Shown here: piece after piece, positions 18,131-26,856 of the stretch
Numbering within the stretch: position 1 is the stretch's first letter
How the letters are laid out: each line of letters begins with the position of its first letter
Origin: Caldilineaceae bacterium
Lineage (GTDB): Bacteria; Chloroflexota; Anaerolineae; Caldilineales; Caldilineaceae
NCBI GenBank assembly: GCA_020433455.1
Contig: JAGRCP010000072.1
Span: forward strand, 41,384-105,383
Length of the DNA: 64,000 nt
Reading direction: 5' to 3'
Notes under the pieces: generated by a model
The model's input: the letters and a program-made list of their open reading frames with translations, nothing else
The model's database searches: none
What the model was told of the DNA's origin: nothing
Translations under genes and position numbers: made by a program

Positions 18131-19549
18131 TTACTTAAACAACGCATTCACTTCAGCGTTCGCCGTGGACAGGGCGGACTCTGCATCGCTCTGACCCAGG
18201 AGAATGCTCTGAACGGCCGGATTCATGATCGCAACCACCTCAGAGGCGTGGTCCGTCACCGGGAAGAGGAAGGTGCCGCCTTCCTCCAGCGCCTGTTCGG
18301 TAAAGGCCGATACGTCCAGCCCCCGCTCCTCATAGGCCGCCAGGGCGTTATCCACGCCGGACTGCTGCGCCGGGAAGACCACGCCGTAGCTGCCGACCGT
18401 GTCGGCGCATTCCTGGGAAGCAAGATACTTCACCCACTGCCAAGCGGCCTCTGTGTTCTCCGAGCCGACCCAGATGGAGTCGGCCAAGCCGTTAAACATG
18501 CTCTTGCGGCCTTCAGGACCTTCGGGCAGGCGGGCAAAGCCGACGGTGAAGGGAGACTGGCTGGTAAGCTGACCAATCATCCACGAACCGTTTGCGTGGA
18601 GAGCGCCCTGTCCGCTCTGGAAAGCGGCCGAGCCGCCCAGGCTGGAGACCTGCTCTTCGGGCATGATGAAGCCGGCAGCCATCTGGTCAGCCACCCACTG
18701 GAGCGTCGCAGCGAAGCGCGGATCATCGTAGTAGTACTTGGTGTCATAGAGGCCGTCGTTATAGGTCCAGCCCGTGGTCTCCGCCAGCCAGCTCCACTGA
18801 GTCTGACCGTAGGCCCCGCCGTTGGCATCCATGATGAAGCCGTACTGGGTAATGTTGCTCTTGTCGAAATCAGCGCTCAGGCCGTTGTTGCCGTTGGCGT
18901 CGACGGTCAGCTGGGCGAGCATCTCCCCAAAGGAACCGCCGTCTTCCGGGTTCCAGGTCAGGCTGTTGAGATCATCAGCCGTTACGCCGGCAGCATCCAG
19001 CGCTTCCTGGTTATAGGCAATGGCGACGGTATCCCAATCTTTGGGCAGGCCGAAGCGTGCGCCATCCCGGGCCCAGAGATCGGCCAGATCGCCAATGTAC
19101 GCATCCAGACTTACGCCGTCGCGCTCTGCATAGGGCTGGATGTCCACCAACTGGCCCTTTGCGGCAAATTCAGGGTATTTGGCCAGGTGATCGGTAAAGA
19201 CGTCGGGCGCGGTGCCGGCGACCATGCCCGTCTGCACGTTACTCCAGTAATCGTCCCAACCGGACTGGGTGATTTCAATCGTGATGCTGGGATTAGCGGC
19301 CATGAAGTCATCAGCGCACTTCTGATAGGCAGGCAGTTGGAGCGAGTCCCACAGCCAGTAGGTGACCGTGCCGGACGCTTCTGCCGCGTCCGGGGCTGCA
19401 CCGCTGTCGGATGAAGCGGCATCACTGCCGGCCGCGGCCGTATCGCTGCTGCTGCTGTCGGCCGGCGCGCTGGAGTTGCCGCCGCAGGCTGCAAGGACCA
19501 TGCTCAGAATCAGCAAGATGGTCAGGGGAAGTAGACGAACGTTCTTCAT
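18131..19549 (-). CDS. Extracellular sugar-binding lipoprotein (CUT1 family), alpha-galactoside operon
   Basis: A 472-residue lipoprotein: signal peptide ending MVLAAC (acylated Cys), a linker rich in Ser, Asp and Ala (~25-60), then a MalE/UgpB-like binding fold (ITIEITQSGWDDYWSNVQTGMVAGTAPDVFTDHLAKYPEFAAKG). GALHANGSWMIGQL and a Trp-rich segment (QTQWSWLAETTGW) probably line the sugar cleft. The start follows GGAGGAAACA. It comes third, after the two permeases, an order less common than binding protein first. It would feed an alpha-linked oligosaccharide (raffinose or melibiose class, if the GH4 is an alpha-galactosidase) to the permeases encoded at 19698-21649. No ATPase gene is nearby. Confidence 0.93.
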   Translation of the reverse strand: MKNVRLLPLTILLILSMVLAACGGNSSAPADSSSSDTAAAGSDAASSDSGAAPDAAEASGTVTYWLWDSLQLPAYQKCADDFMAANPSITIEITQSGWDDYWSNVQTGMVAGTAPDVFTDHLAKYPEFAAKGQLVDIQPYAERDGVSLDAYIGDLADLWARDGARFGLPKDWDTVAIAYNQEALDAAGVTADDLNSLTWNPEDGGSFGEMLAQLTVDANGNNGLSADFDKSNITQYGFIMDANGGAYGQTQWSWLAETTGWTYNDGLYDTKYYYDDPRFAATLQWVADQMAAGFIMPEEQVSSLGGSAAFQSGQGALHANGSWMIGQLTSQSPFTVGFARLPEGPEGRKSMFNGLADSIWVGSENTEAAWQWVKYLASQECADTVGSYGVVFPAQQSGVDNALAAYEERGLDVSAFTEQALEEGGTFLFPVTDHASEVVAIMNPAVQSILLGQSDAESALSTANAEVNALFK

Positions 19550-19697
19550 TGTTTCCTCCGGAGAGATGATTGGCCCGCAGTCGGCGCTATTGGCGCAACT
19601 GAGGCAAAAATAAGTAAAACTGCGACCAGATTTATGTGGAAACCGACGCCCGGCTCTATGGGCCGGGCAACGGATTTTCCCTTAGGCAGTCAACGAT

Positions 19698-20609
19698 TTA
19701 TTTAAAGCCGGTAAATTGGATGGAATCCAGAATTTTACGGCCCAGCAGCATAAAGATGATGAAGGTCGGTATGATGGCCAGGGTCGTACCCGCCATGAGG
19801 CCCGTCCAGTCGGGCGCGCCTTGGGGGGTTTGGGTGCGGAAAATGCCCAGCGCGACGGTCAGCACCCGGACCCGCTCATCGCTGCCCACAATCAGGGGCC
19901 AGAGGTAATTGTTCCACGTGTTGATCATGGTCACGATGGCCAGCGTAGTGAGCGCGGGCATGGTGATGGGGACGACCACGCGGATAAAGGATGTCCAGAT
20001 GCTGGCTCCGTCAATGCGGGCGGCTTCTTCCACTTCCCGATTGACGCCCAGGAAGAATTGACGCAGGAAGAAGACGGCGAAAGGCGTCATGAGGAGCGTG
20101 GGCGCAACAATGCCCGCATAGGTGTTGAGCAGCTTAAATTGGCGTACGAGAATGAAGTTCGGGATGGTCGTCACGATGGCCGGTACCATGAGCGCAGCAA
20201 TATAGAGGCCGAAAATCAGCTCGCGTCCGGGAAAACGCAGACGAGCGAACGCATAGGCCGCCATGGCGCAGGAAAGCACCTGAAAGAAGACCACGACGGC
20301 CGTCACGATAATGGAATTCATGAGGGCGCGGCCGAAATTGATGGACTGGCCCGAGCCGCCCATGGCCACTGCCGTTTCCGTATCCACCAGGCCCAGCACG
20401 CGCCGGAAGTGGATCAGCGTGGGATCAACCGGCAAGAGCGAACCGGTGTCGCGAAAGAGAGATTGGGGGCCGGTTAACGCGGTCCGCACCATCCACCAAA
20501 AGGGAAAAAGGGTAATAATCAGGAGGAGCGCCAGTCCGATCCAGGCAAGCGTCTTTCCCCAGGGGATGTTGCTTCCCGAACGTTTTACGCCCTGCACTTG
20601 GGTTGTCAT
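19698..20609 (-). CDS. Sugar ABC transporter permease, MalG type (alpha-galactoside operon)
   Basis: A 303-residue CUT1 permease with six predicted helices and the EAA loop [24 protein letters not shown]. It has a MalG-type C-terminus (LLGRKILDSIQFTGFK). A ~40-residue external segment after the first helix (RTALTGPQSLFRDTGSLLPV and onward) is usual for this subunit. The start is preceded by AAAGGAAAAAC. It forms the channel with the MalF-type protein encoded 100 bp upstream; the binding lipoprotein follows 150 bp downstream. Confidence 0.93.
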   Translation of the reverse strand: MTTQVQGVKRSGSNIPWGKTLAWIGLALLLIITLFPFWWMVRTALTGPQSLFRDTGSLLPVDPTLIHFRRVLGLVDTETAVAMGGSGQSINFGRALMNSIIVTAVVVFFQVLSCAMAAYAFARLRFPGRELIFGLYIAALMVPAIVTTIPNFILVRQFKLLNTYAGIVAPTLLMTPFAVFFLRQFFLGVNREVEEAARIDGASIWTSFIRVVVPITMPALTTLAIVTMINTWNNYLWPLIVGSDERVRVLTVALGIFRTQTPQGAPDWTGLMAGTTLAIIPTFIIFMLLGRKILDSIQFTGFK

Positions 20610-20713
20610 GAGTCGTTTTTCCTTTGCCTGCGTCTAATTGCAGTACTGGGACATTGCCAAAATACAGCGGCAAGTCTTGGGGTAGTTAACGGGACGAATA
20701 AACAGATCGGCCA

Positions 20714-21649
20714 TTACATATCCGACTCTCCGGCCCGCATAAGACGCATCTGAGCCAGACTAATGAAGACAAGAATCGCAAAGAGAATAATGGAAATGGT
20801 GGTGGAATAGCCCATGTTATAACGCGTGAAGGCCTGCTCGTAGATGTACCAATTCATCACCTTGGTGGCGTTAATCGGTCCACCCTTGGTGGTAATGGCG
20901 ATGGTGTCAAAAATCTGGAACGAGCCGATGACCGACGTGACCAGCACGAAGACCAGCACCGGGCGCAGCAGGGGAATGGTGATTCGCCAGAACATCTGAT
21001 TTTCTGACGCGCCGTCAATGGATGCCGCTTCATAAACGGAGCCGGGAATCGACTGCAAACCGGCAAAAATAAGCAGGGCGGTATAGCCCACGTACTGCCA
21101 AATGTTGATCATGGCGATGGTGGGCATGGCGTATTGGGGCAGACCCAAAAAGGCGATCATGGGCAGCCCCAGGCTCTTCAGGGCAACGTTGACGATGCCG
21201 ATGTTGGGATCCAGCAGCCAGAGCCAGAGGAGACCGACCACCACAGGCGGCAGCAGCCAGGGCAGGATAATCAGACCGCGCACGAGCATGGACTTGGTCA
21301 GGCGCGACATGAGAACGGCAATGACAACAGCCAAAATTGTCTGCAAAGGGATGTTCAGCACTACGTAATAGAGCGTGACCTTGAGCGCATTCCAGAACTC
21401 TGCGTCCTGAAAAAGGCGGGAATAGTTTTGCAGACCGATAAAGCTGGCGTCGGTCAGCAAATCCCAATCGGTCATGCTAATCCAAACGCCGCGCAAAGCC
21501 GGCATAGCATAGAAGAGGATAAAACCGAGCAGGCTGGGCAAAATAAAAAAGAGCGCAGTAACGGATTCTTCGGTTATAAGTCGTCTGCGACCGGGAGCGG
21601 GCGGGGCGGGCAATGCTGTACCGGTCGGCAATTGGCTGGATGCGGTCAT
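20714..21649 (-). CDS. Sugar ABC transporter permease, MalF type (alpha-galactoside operon)
   Basis: A 311-residue CUT1 permease. The N-terminal ~25 residues are Pro/Ala-rich and cytoplasmic, followed by six helices. The EAA loop is VYEAASIDGASENQMFWRITIPLLRP. The start is well supported by GAGGAGATT immediately upstream. It is the first transporter gene of an apparent six-gene unit (permease, permease, binding protein, UnbV lipoprotein, His-rich membrane protein, GH4). A copy of the dispersed palindrome lies directly upstream at 21660-21750, and the AraC-type hybrid sensor that may control the operon ends at 22003. Confidence 0.93.
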   Translation of the reverse strand: MTASSQLPTGTALPAPPAPGRRRLITEESVTALFFILPSLLGFILFYAMPALRGVWISMTDWDLLTDASFIGLQNYSRLFQDAEFWNALKVTLYYVVLNIPLQTILAVVIAVLMSRLTKSMLVRGLIILPWLLPPVVVGLLWLWLLDPNIGIVNVALKSLGLPMIAFLGLPQYAMPTIAMINIWQYVGYTALLIFAGLQSIPGSVYEAASIDGASENQMFWRITIPLLRPVLVFVLVTSVIGSFQIFDTIAITTKGGPINATKVMNWYIYEQAFTRYNMGYSTTISIILFAILVFISLAQMRLMRAGESDM

Positions 21650-21659
21650 AATCTCCTCG

Positions 21660-21750
21660 CTAGTACATTACGGCGTAAATACCGCGGCGGAAACCAGGGC
21701 CTTCTACCTCGGGCAGGAACTGTCGGCTTATTTCCGGCGGGATTTACTAG
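21660..21750 (+). repeat. Dispersed imperfect palindrome, copy A (best-preserved ends)
   Basis: A 91-bp element with outer ends CTAGTA/TACTAG and inner inverted arms (CGGCGTAAATA versus TATTTCCGGCG). The central part carries CCAGGGCCTTCTACCT and CAGGAACTGTCGGCTTA. It lies just 5' of the first permease gene (start 21649), so it may be in that operon's leader. The rest of the 350-bp gap up to 22003 shows no convincing gene. Confidence 0.8.
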
Positions 21751-22002
21751 GTTTGGATGATGCGATGGTTTAAGGTGAGCTGGTTCACCGGGCGGCGCAA
21801 TCTCGTATTCGGGTAATAATATTGGGAACGGCTACAGCATAGCGGCAAGCGGGGCGGGCGTCTTGCACAAAAGAATCCTATAATTGCACAATACGACCGT
21901 TTTGGCGTAAACAATGCATTTTTTATCTGTTTGGGGTAGGAACGCGGCCCTTGCGGTCTCTCGTTCCGCATGCGCCATAAAAGCGCATGGAATCGGAACG
22001 CG

Positions 22003-24564
22003 TCAGGTTGAGCCGGTTTCGATGCGGAAAGCGTGGGGTGATTTGCCGCTTTCCCGGCGGAAGATGCGGCAAAAATAGGCCGGGCTGTTGAAGCCCACAG
22101 CCGTGGCGATATCGGTAACGCTGGTCTCGCTGGTGCGCAGCAGATGCTGGGCTTTGGCCACCCGGTAGCGGTTCAGATATTGCCAGGGAGTAAGCCCGAC
22201 CTCTTCCCGAAAGGTCCGCGCCACGTGATTAGGACTGAAGCCTACCGCATCGGCCAGCTGGGCGCGGCTGATGTTATGATCAAAGTGGGCGTGGATATAG
22301 TCGGTCGTCGCGCGCACCAGCGGCCCGCTGGTGCGCGTCAGTTCATCCAGCAGGGCAGCCAAAGGTTGGTCGGTAGGGTGCAGAGAGCGAATCGGCGACT
22401 CGGGGCGTTGTTCTACGGGGAGCGGCCAGTAGAGATGACAGGTCGTGCCATAGCCCAGCAAACTGTCAATTTTTAGCCGACCGCCATGCAGGTGCACCAG
22501 TTCCCGGGTCAGGCTCAACCCCAGGCCAATGCCCTCCTGGCTCCGGTCCAGGGGCGAAACGGTGGTTTCCGCCGTCACAAACGCCTCGAAAATATGATTG
22601 AGCAAATCGGCCGGAATGCCCCGCCCCGTGTCTTCCACCCAGATGTGCACCTCGCCCGGCACGGCGTTGGCCCCCAGCGCAATCCGCCCCTGCTGGGTAA
22701 ATTTGGCCGCATTGCTGATCAGATTAACCAAAATCTGACGTAAGCGCACCGGGTCGGCCATGATTGGCGGCAGCTTTTCGGATAGATGAAGCTGCCACTG
22801 GACGCCCTCGCCCGGGGCAAAGACGGCCTGCATATCGTCAAAAAACTCGCTGAGGAAGGAGAGGGTCTCCAGTCGCTCCGGATAAATGGTCAGCGAGCCG
22901 CTTTCGGCCTGGGAAAGGTCCAGCAAGTCATTGATGAGGCGGGAGAGATGGCGGCCGCTTTCCTGGATGCGCGCCTGGTCGCGACGCAATTTCGGCGGCA
23001 GACGCGTGGCGTAACCGCTGGGCTCGACCAGCGCCGCAGCGCTGTAGCGCATAATCACGTCCAGAGGCGTGCGCAATTCGTGGCTGACGTTGGTCAGCAG
23101 GCGCGTCTTGTGTTGGTTGGCCTGTTCAGCGGTACGCTTGGCGGCAACGGCATCGGAAAAGAGCCGGGCATTCCGGATCGCGCCGCCCAGTTGATCGGCC
23201 AGCGTCTGCAATGCATCAATCTCGGCCTGTCCCCGGGGACGGCGCTTGTTGTTGTGCAGATCGAGCACGGCCAGCGTGCTGTGGCCATGACGCACCGGTA
23301 AGGCTACCCGCGCGCGGGTGGCAGGATGCAAGCTATCAGGCGCAAAGCGCTGGCTGTGTTCGGTATCGGGAATGTAGACCGGGCGATTTTGCAGCAGGGC
23401 ATGGTTAAGTACGTCCGAAGCCGCGCGTCCGTTCCGGTCGCCGTCTCCGTCGGCCGATTGAGCGCCAAGGGGTCGGAGCGTGCGCAGACTTTCATCCCAT
23501 ATGTACAGCGCGCCGTCGTCAAACTCATATCGTTCACAAATCAGGCGCACCAATTCACGCAGTCCTACAGCCCCGTCCAGGCTGACGAGGGCCTGACGAT
23601 GCATGGCCAGGCTCGTCTCCAATAGACGCACGCGCTGCTCTTCCTGTCGGCGATTAACGTCCACAAGCCGGCTGGGCAGTTCGGCAATAGCGATGAGCTT
23701 TTCCGCCGAAATCTGGGCCACATTTTCACGGGTGACCAGGCAAAGGCGATAGGGAAATGAGGCAGGCAGGGTTTCGCCCTGGGCCGCGCGGCAAGCGTAG
23801 TCGATGAGATTGCGGGCCAGATCGCTGGCGCCGGTTTCCACCGTAGCGTGCATACTGCCGTCTACGATGGCCGCCAGCGCCAGGGGATCGCCGTTGATGC
23901 CCACGACGTATGTGTGGTCATCCACAAAGCCCAATTCCCGCCCCACGTGCGCGGCCGCCAGCGCAATAGGGTCCGAATAGCCGAAGATGCCGTCCAGCGG
24001 CGTGGCGGAATCAAAGGGCGGCGTCGCGCTCGCCAAAGCCCGGCGAACCGTGTCGCACACTTCCTCAAAGCGCCAGGGCGTATTCAGCATGGCCACATTC
24101 AGATCGGGACGCGGGCGCAGCGCGGCCTGATATCCCTGAGTGCGGGTGGACGCCGTAGGCAGATTGGTCTCGTTGCCGAAAACCGCCAGGCGCGCGCCCG
24201 GAGCGCAGCGGGCCATCATGTACTCCATGACCATTTTGGCGGCTGTACTCAATCCCAGGGGCGCAGTGGACAAGGGATGAACCAGGTCGCTCTCCTCGGC
24301 AAAGATGAGGGGAAGCCCTTGTTGCAGCAGATAACGGGCCAGCGACCGGGGCAAAAACTGGCCCACAAAAGCATTCAGCTCATGGGCCTGCAGCTCATCC
24401 CAGAGATCGGCTATCGCAGAGCCGCTGATAGCTTGCGCTTCAAACGTCAGGGGAACGATGGTGATATCAAGCTGCTGCGCGCGTTGGATCGCGGCCTCCC
24501 GCACCTGCACCCAAAAGGGATCTGCTGGTAAAATATGGAGGCCAATGCGCAAAGTCTGTGTCAT
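22003..24564 (-). CDS. Soluble hybrid regulator: sugar-binding domain, GAF, histidine kinase, AraC HTH
   Basis: The start is set at ATG 24564 (MTQTLRIGLHI), giving 853 residues; the longer reading adds 43 residues with no family character. Order: a periplasmic-binding-protein fold (res. ~4-290; DGIFGYSDPIALAAAHVGRELG, VVGINGDPLALAAI), GAF (~340-465), HisKA with His ~495 in NVSHELRTPLD, HATPase with LVNLISNAAKFT, VEDTGRGIP and GIGLGLSLTRELVHLHGG, and a C-terminal AraC HTH (~750-848). No signal peptide, membrane helix or receiver domain is visible, so sugar sensing, kinase and DNA binding appear to share one cytoplasmic chain. It lies upstream of, and in line with, the alpha-galactoside operon and is divergent from the M24 gene, with a shared 160-bp gap. 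Confidence 0.88.
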   Translation of the reverse strand: MTQTLRIGLHILPADPFWVQVREAAIQRAQQLDITIVPLTFEAQAISGSAIADLWDELQAHELNAFVGQFLPRSLARYLLQQGLPLIFAEESDLVHPLSTAPLGLSTAAKMVMEYMMARCAPGARLAVFGNETNLPTASTRTQGYQAALRPRPDLNVAMLNTPWRFEEVCDTVRRALASATPPFDSATPLDGIFGYSDPIALAAAHVGRELGFVDDHTYVVGINGDPLALAAIVDGSMHATVETGASDLARNLIDYACRAAQGETLPASFPYRLCLVTRENVAQISAEKLIAIAELPSRLVDVNRRQEEQRVRLLETSLAMHRQALVSLDGAVGLRELVRLICERYEFDDGALYIWDESLRTLRPLGAQSADGDGDRNGRAASDVLNHALLQNRPVYIPDTEHSQRFAPDSLHPATRARVALPVRHGHSTLAVLDLHNNKRRPRGQAEIDALQTLADQLGGAIRNARLFSDAVAAKRTAEQANQHKTRLLTNVSHELRTPLDVIMRYSAAALVEPSGYATRLPPKLRRDQARIQESGRHLSRLINDLLDLSQAESGSLTIYPERLETLSFLSEFFDDMQAVFAPGEGVQWQLHLSEKLPPIMADPVRLRQILVNLISNAAKFTQQGRIALGANAVPGEVHIWVEDTGRGIPADLLNHIFEAFVTAETTVSPLDRSQEGIGLGLSLTRELVHLHGGRLKIDSLLGYGTTCHLYWPLPVEQRPESPIRSLHPTDQPLAALLDELTRTSGPLVRATTDYIHAHFDHNISRAQLADAVGFSPNHVARTFREEVGLTPWQYLNRYRVAKAQHLLRTSETSVTDIATAVGFNSPAYFCRIFRRESGKSPHAFRIETGST

Positions 24565-24725
24565 GGTCGTGGCGAAGCGGCGTGATGACGCCGGTGAGCG
24601 GAATAATTGTCGGTTCAACAAAACCCCGGATGGTGTTCCGATCTTACGGCTTACGCCCCGACCTGTCAATGAGCAGGATTTATTTCCACCCACCTCAACT
24701 TTCCGCGATCAGGAGATCAAGCATT

Positions 24726-25814
24726 ATGCAGGAATTAAACAGCAAGCTCGCACGGCTCTATGGCGCAATGGACGCCCAGGGCGTTACGGCCGTCCATCTG
24801 TCCCAGGCAAGCAGCTTTGCCTGGATTACCGGCGGCGCGTCCTCCTACATCAACACGGCATCAAGTTACGGCGCGGCTCAGGCGCTTATTACCCGCAAGC
24901 GCCACTCCATTCTGACCACCAACATCGAGGCGCCGCGCATCGCCCAGGAAGAGGGCCTGGAGGAGCAAGGCTGGGAGGTGATCGGCGAGCCCTGGTATGA
25001 AGAGGGGGCGGCCCTGGCGCGCCTCACCGCGGGCATGAGCGTAGGGGCCGATGCGCCAGGACCGGATCAGACGGACCTTGGGGGAGAAATCGCCTGGTTG
25101 CGCTCCGTGCAGACCGAACCGGAGCAGGCGCGTTTTCGGACGTTGGGCCGCCTGTGCGCCGAAGCCATGGATGAGGCCATCCGCCGCGTGCGCCCGGGCA
25201 TGAGCGAGCAGGAATTGGCCGCGCTTCTGGCCGACGCGACCCAACGGCGCGGCGTCCAGGCCATCGTCAATCTGATTGCCACGGATGAGCGGATATTCTA
25301 CTATCGTCACCCCCTGCCCACGGACAAGCGCCTGGAGCGCTACGCCATGCTGGTGCTCTGCGGTCGCAAGGCCGGCCAGGTCTGCTCCATCACCCGCCTG
25401 GTCCATTTTGGCCCCCTGCCTGACGAGCTGGCGCACAAGCTCCAGGCCGTAGCCGCCATTGACGCCGCCATTATCGCCAAAACCAGGCCCGGGCGTCCTC
25501 TTTCTTACGTTTTTGACGACATTCGCCAGGCGTATGCCGATACAGGCTTCCCCGACGAATGGAAGCTCCATCATCAGGGCGGGCCCGCAGGCTACGAGCC
25601 GCGCGAGGTCATCGTCACGCCTGATTTCAGCCGGCCGGTGGAGGCAAATCAAATTTACGCCTGGAATCCGTCCATCACCGGCGTCAAATCGGAAGACACC
25701 ATCCTCGTAGGCGCGCAAGGCAACGAAATCATCACCGCCATAGACGGCTGGCCGGTCATTAACGTGGACGTAGACGGCGCGCTCATTGCCCGACCAGGCA
25801 TTTTGATCGTCTAA
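24726..25814 (+). CDS. M24-family (Xaa-Pro aminopeptidase-like) protein with altered metal site
   Basis: The start is ATG 24726 (MQELNSKLARLYG), with AGGAG about 12 bases upstream; the longer frame overlaps the divergent sensor. It has 362 residues: an N-terminal creatinase-like domain (~1-145) and a C-terminal pita-bread domain. Active M24 enzymes ligate two metals with Asp, Asp, His, Glu, Glu. Here the first pair region reads LVLCGRKAGQVCSITRLVHFG, with no Asp in the expected places, while HHQGGPAGYE and ITGVKSEDTILV keep a His and a Glu. Loss of peptidase activity or a different activity is likely. It is followed after 140 bp by a DapA-like gene on the same strand. Confidence 0.82.
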   Translation: MQELNSKLARLYGAMDAQGVTAVHLSQASSFAWITGGASSYINTASSYGAAQALITRKRHSILTTNIEAPRIAQEEGLEEQGWEVIGEPWYEEGAALARLTAGMSVGADAPGPDQTDLGGEIAWLRSVQTEPEQARFRTLGRLCAEAMDEAIRRVRPGMSEQELAALLADATQRRGVQAIVNLIATDERIFYYRHPLPTDKRLERYAMLVLCGRKAGQVCSITRLVHFGPLPDELAHKLQAVAAIDAAIIAKTRPGRPLSYVFDDIRQAYADTGFPDEWKLHHQGGPAGYEPREVIVTPDFSRPVEANQIYAWNPSITGVKSEDTILVGAQGNEIITAIDGWPVINVDVDGALIARPGILIV

Positions 25815-25819
25815 CGCAG

Positions 25820-25918
25820 ACTGCGTAATCCGTCATCGATCTTGCTGCATAGAGGGCGGTCCAAATATAATGAACGTTCCGCCACAATGACCGCCTTGCG
25901 CAGTGCGGATTACGCAGT
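25820..25918. repeat. Nested inverted repeat with 13-bp perfect ends
   Basis: ACTGCGTAATCCG (25820-25832) is inverted at 25906-25918. An inner pair (GGCGGTC near 25855, GACCGCC near 25889) makes a two-level stem. The 99-bp unit fills the gap between the M24 and DapA-like genes and begins 5 bp after the M24 stop codon. Confidence 0.7.
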
Positions 25919-25954
25919 ATTTCAACCCATTTCCATTTCGACTGGAGCTATTTC

Positions 25955-26845
25955 ATGACTGCACCTGCCCCTTTCCGCGGCGTCTTTGCGCCCACAGCCA
26001 CGCCCGTCCGCGCCGATCTCAGCCCGGATGTTGCGCGCTGGATCGACCTCTGCAAGCAACTGCTGGCTGACGGCTGTCACGGCCTCTGCCCCTTCGGCAC
26101 CACCAGTGAAGCCAATTCCTTCAGCGTGGAAGAGCGGATGAGCCTTCTGACACAGCTTGTCGAGAGCGGCGTGGATCCGGCCGTGCTCATGCCGGGCACG
26201 GGCATGTGCGCCATTCCCGATGCCGTACGCTTAACGCGCCAGGCGGTAGATCTGGGCTGCAGCGGCGTCTTGATGCTGCCGCCTTTTTACTACAAAGGGG
26301 TTTCGGATGAGGGGATTTACGCCGCGATCGCTGAAGTCATTCAGCAGGTAGGCGATGAGCGGTTGCGCATTTATCTCTACCACATTCCGCCTATTGCCCA
26401 GGTAGGCTTCTCACTGGATCTGATTGGACGTCTTATCAGCGATTACCCTGATACGGTCGTCGGCCTTAAAGACAGTTCCGGCGACTGGAACAACCTGCAG
26501 GCAATTCTGACCAACTTCCCCGGCTTTGCCACCTTCTCGGGCAGCGAACGCTTCCTGCTGGAGACGATGCGCCTGGGCGGCGCCGGCACCATCAGCGCGA
26601 TGGCCAACATCGTGCCCGGCGTAATCCGCCGCCTGTATGACGGGTGGACGGGCGATGACGCCGAAGCGCTCCAGGCAGAGGCCAATCAGATGCGCACAGC
26701 GCTGGCCGATTTCCCCATGATCCCGGCGGTGAAGGGCGTCATCGCACACCAGCACGGCGACGCTGAGTGGCGACGCGTGCGGCCGCCCCTCGTGGCGTTG
26801 AGCGACGCGCAACAAGCTGCCATGGCAGCCAGGCTCGGCGCGTAG
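25955..26845 (+). CDS. Dihydrodipicolinate synthase/N-acetylneuraminate lyase family aldolase
   Basis: A 296-residue class I aldolase of the DapA superfamily. It has GTTSEANSFS (res. 48-57) where DapA has its GTTGE motif, the Tyr of the active site (Y142 in YLYHIPP), and the Schiff-base Lys at 172 in VVGLKDSSGDW. The substrate is a 2-keto acid adduct, not necessarily dihydrodipicolinate. Neighbours are sugar regulators and transporters rather than lysine genes, so a keto-deoxy sugar acid aldolase or a lyase for a sugar-derived keto acid is more likely than lysine synthesis. Its stop lies 11 bp from the convergent rho stop. Confidence 0.88.
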   Translation: MTAPAPFRGVFAPTATPVRADLSPDVARWIDLCKQLLADGCHGLCPFGTTSEANSFSVEERMSLLTQLVESGVDPAVLMPGTGMCAIPDAVRLTRQAVDLGCSGVLMLPPFYYKGVSDEGIYAAIAEVIQQVGDERLRIYLYHIPPIAQVGFSLDLIGRLISDYPDTVVGLKDSSGDWNNLQAILTNFPGFATFSGSERFLLETMRLGGAGTISAMANIVPGVIRRLYDGWTGDDAEALQAEANQMRTALADFPMIPAVKGVIAHQHGDAEWRRVRPPLVALSDAQQAAMAARLGA

Positions 26846-26856
26846 GAACGCCGGAC

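Noticed and set aside
18248..19414. 388-codon open frame opposite the second binding lipoprotein
   Set aside because: Antisense shadow with no start signal; the opposite strand has a signal peptide, lipobox and binding-protein motifs.
21747..21971. 74-codon minus-strand frame between the permease and sensor genes
   Set aside because: No ribosome-binding site or recognisable sequence; composition looks non-coding and the start lies in an uncertain region.
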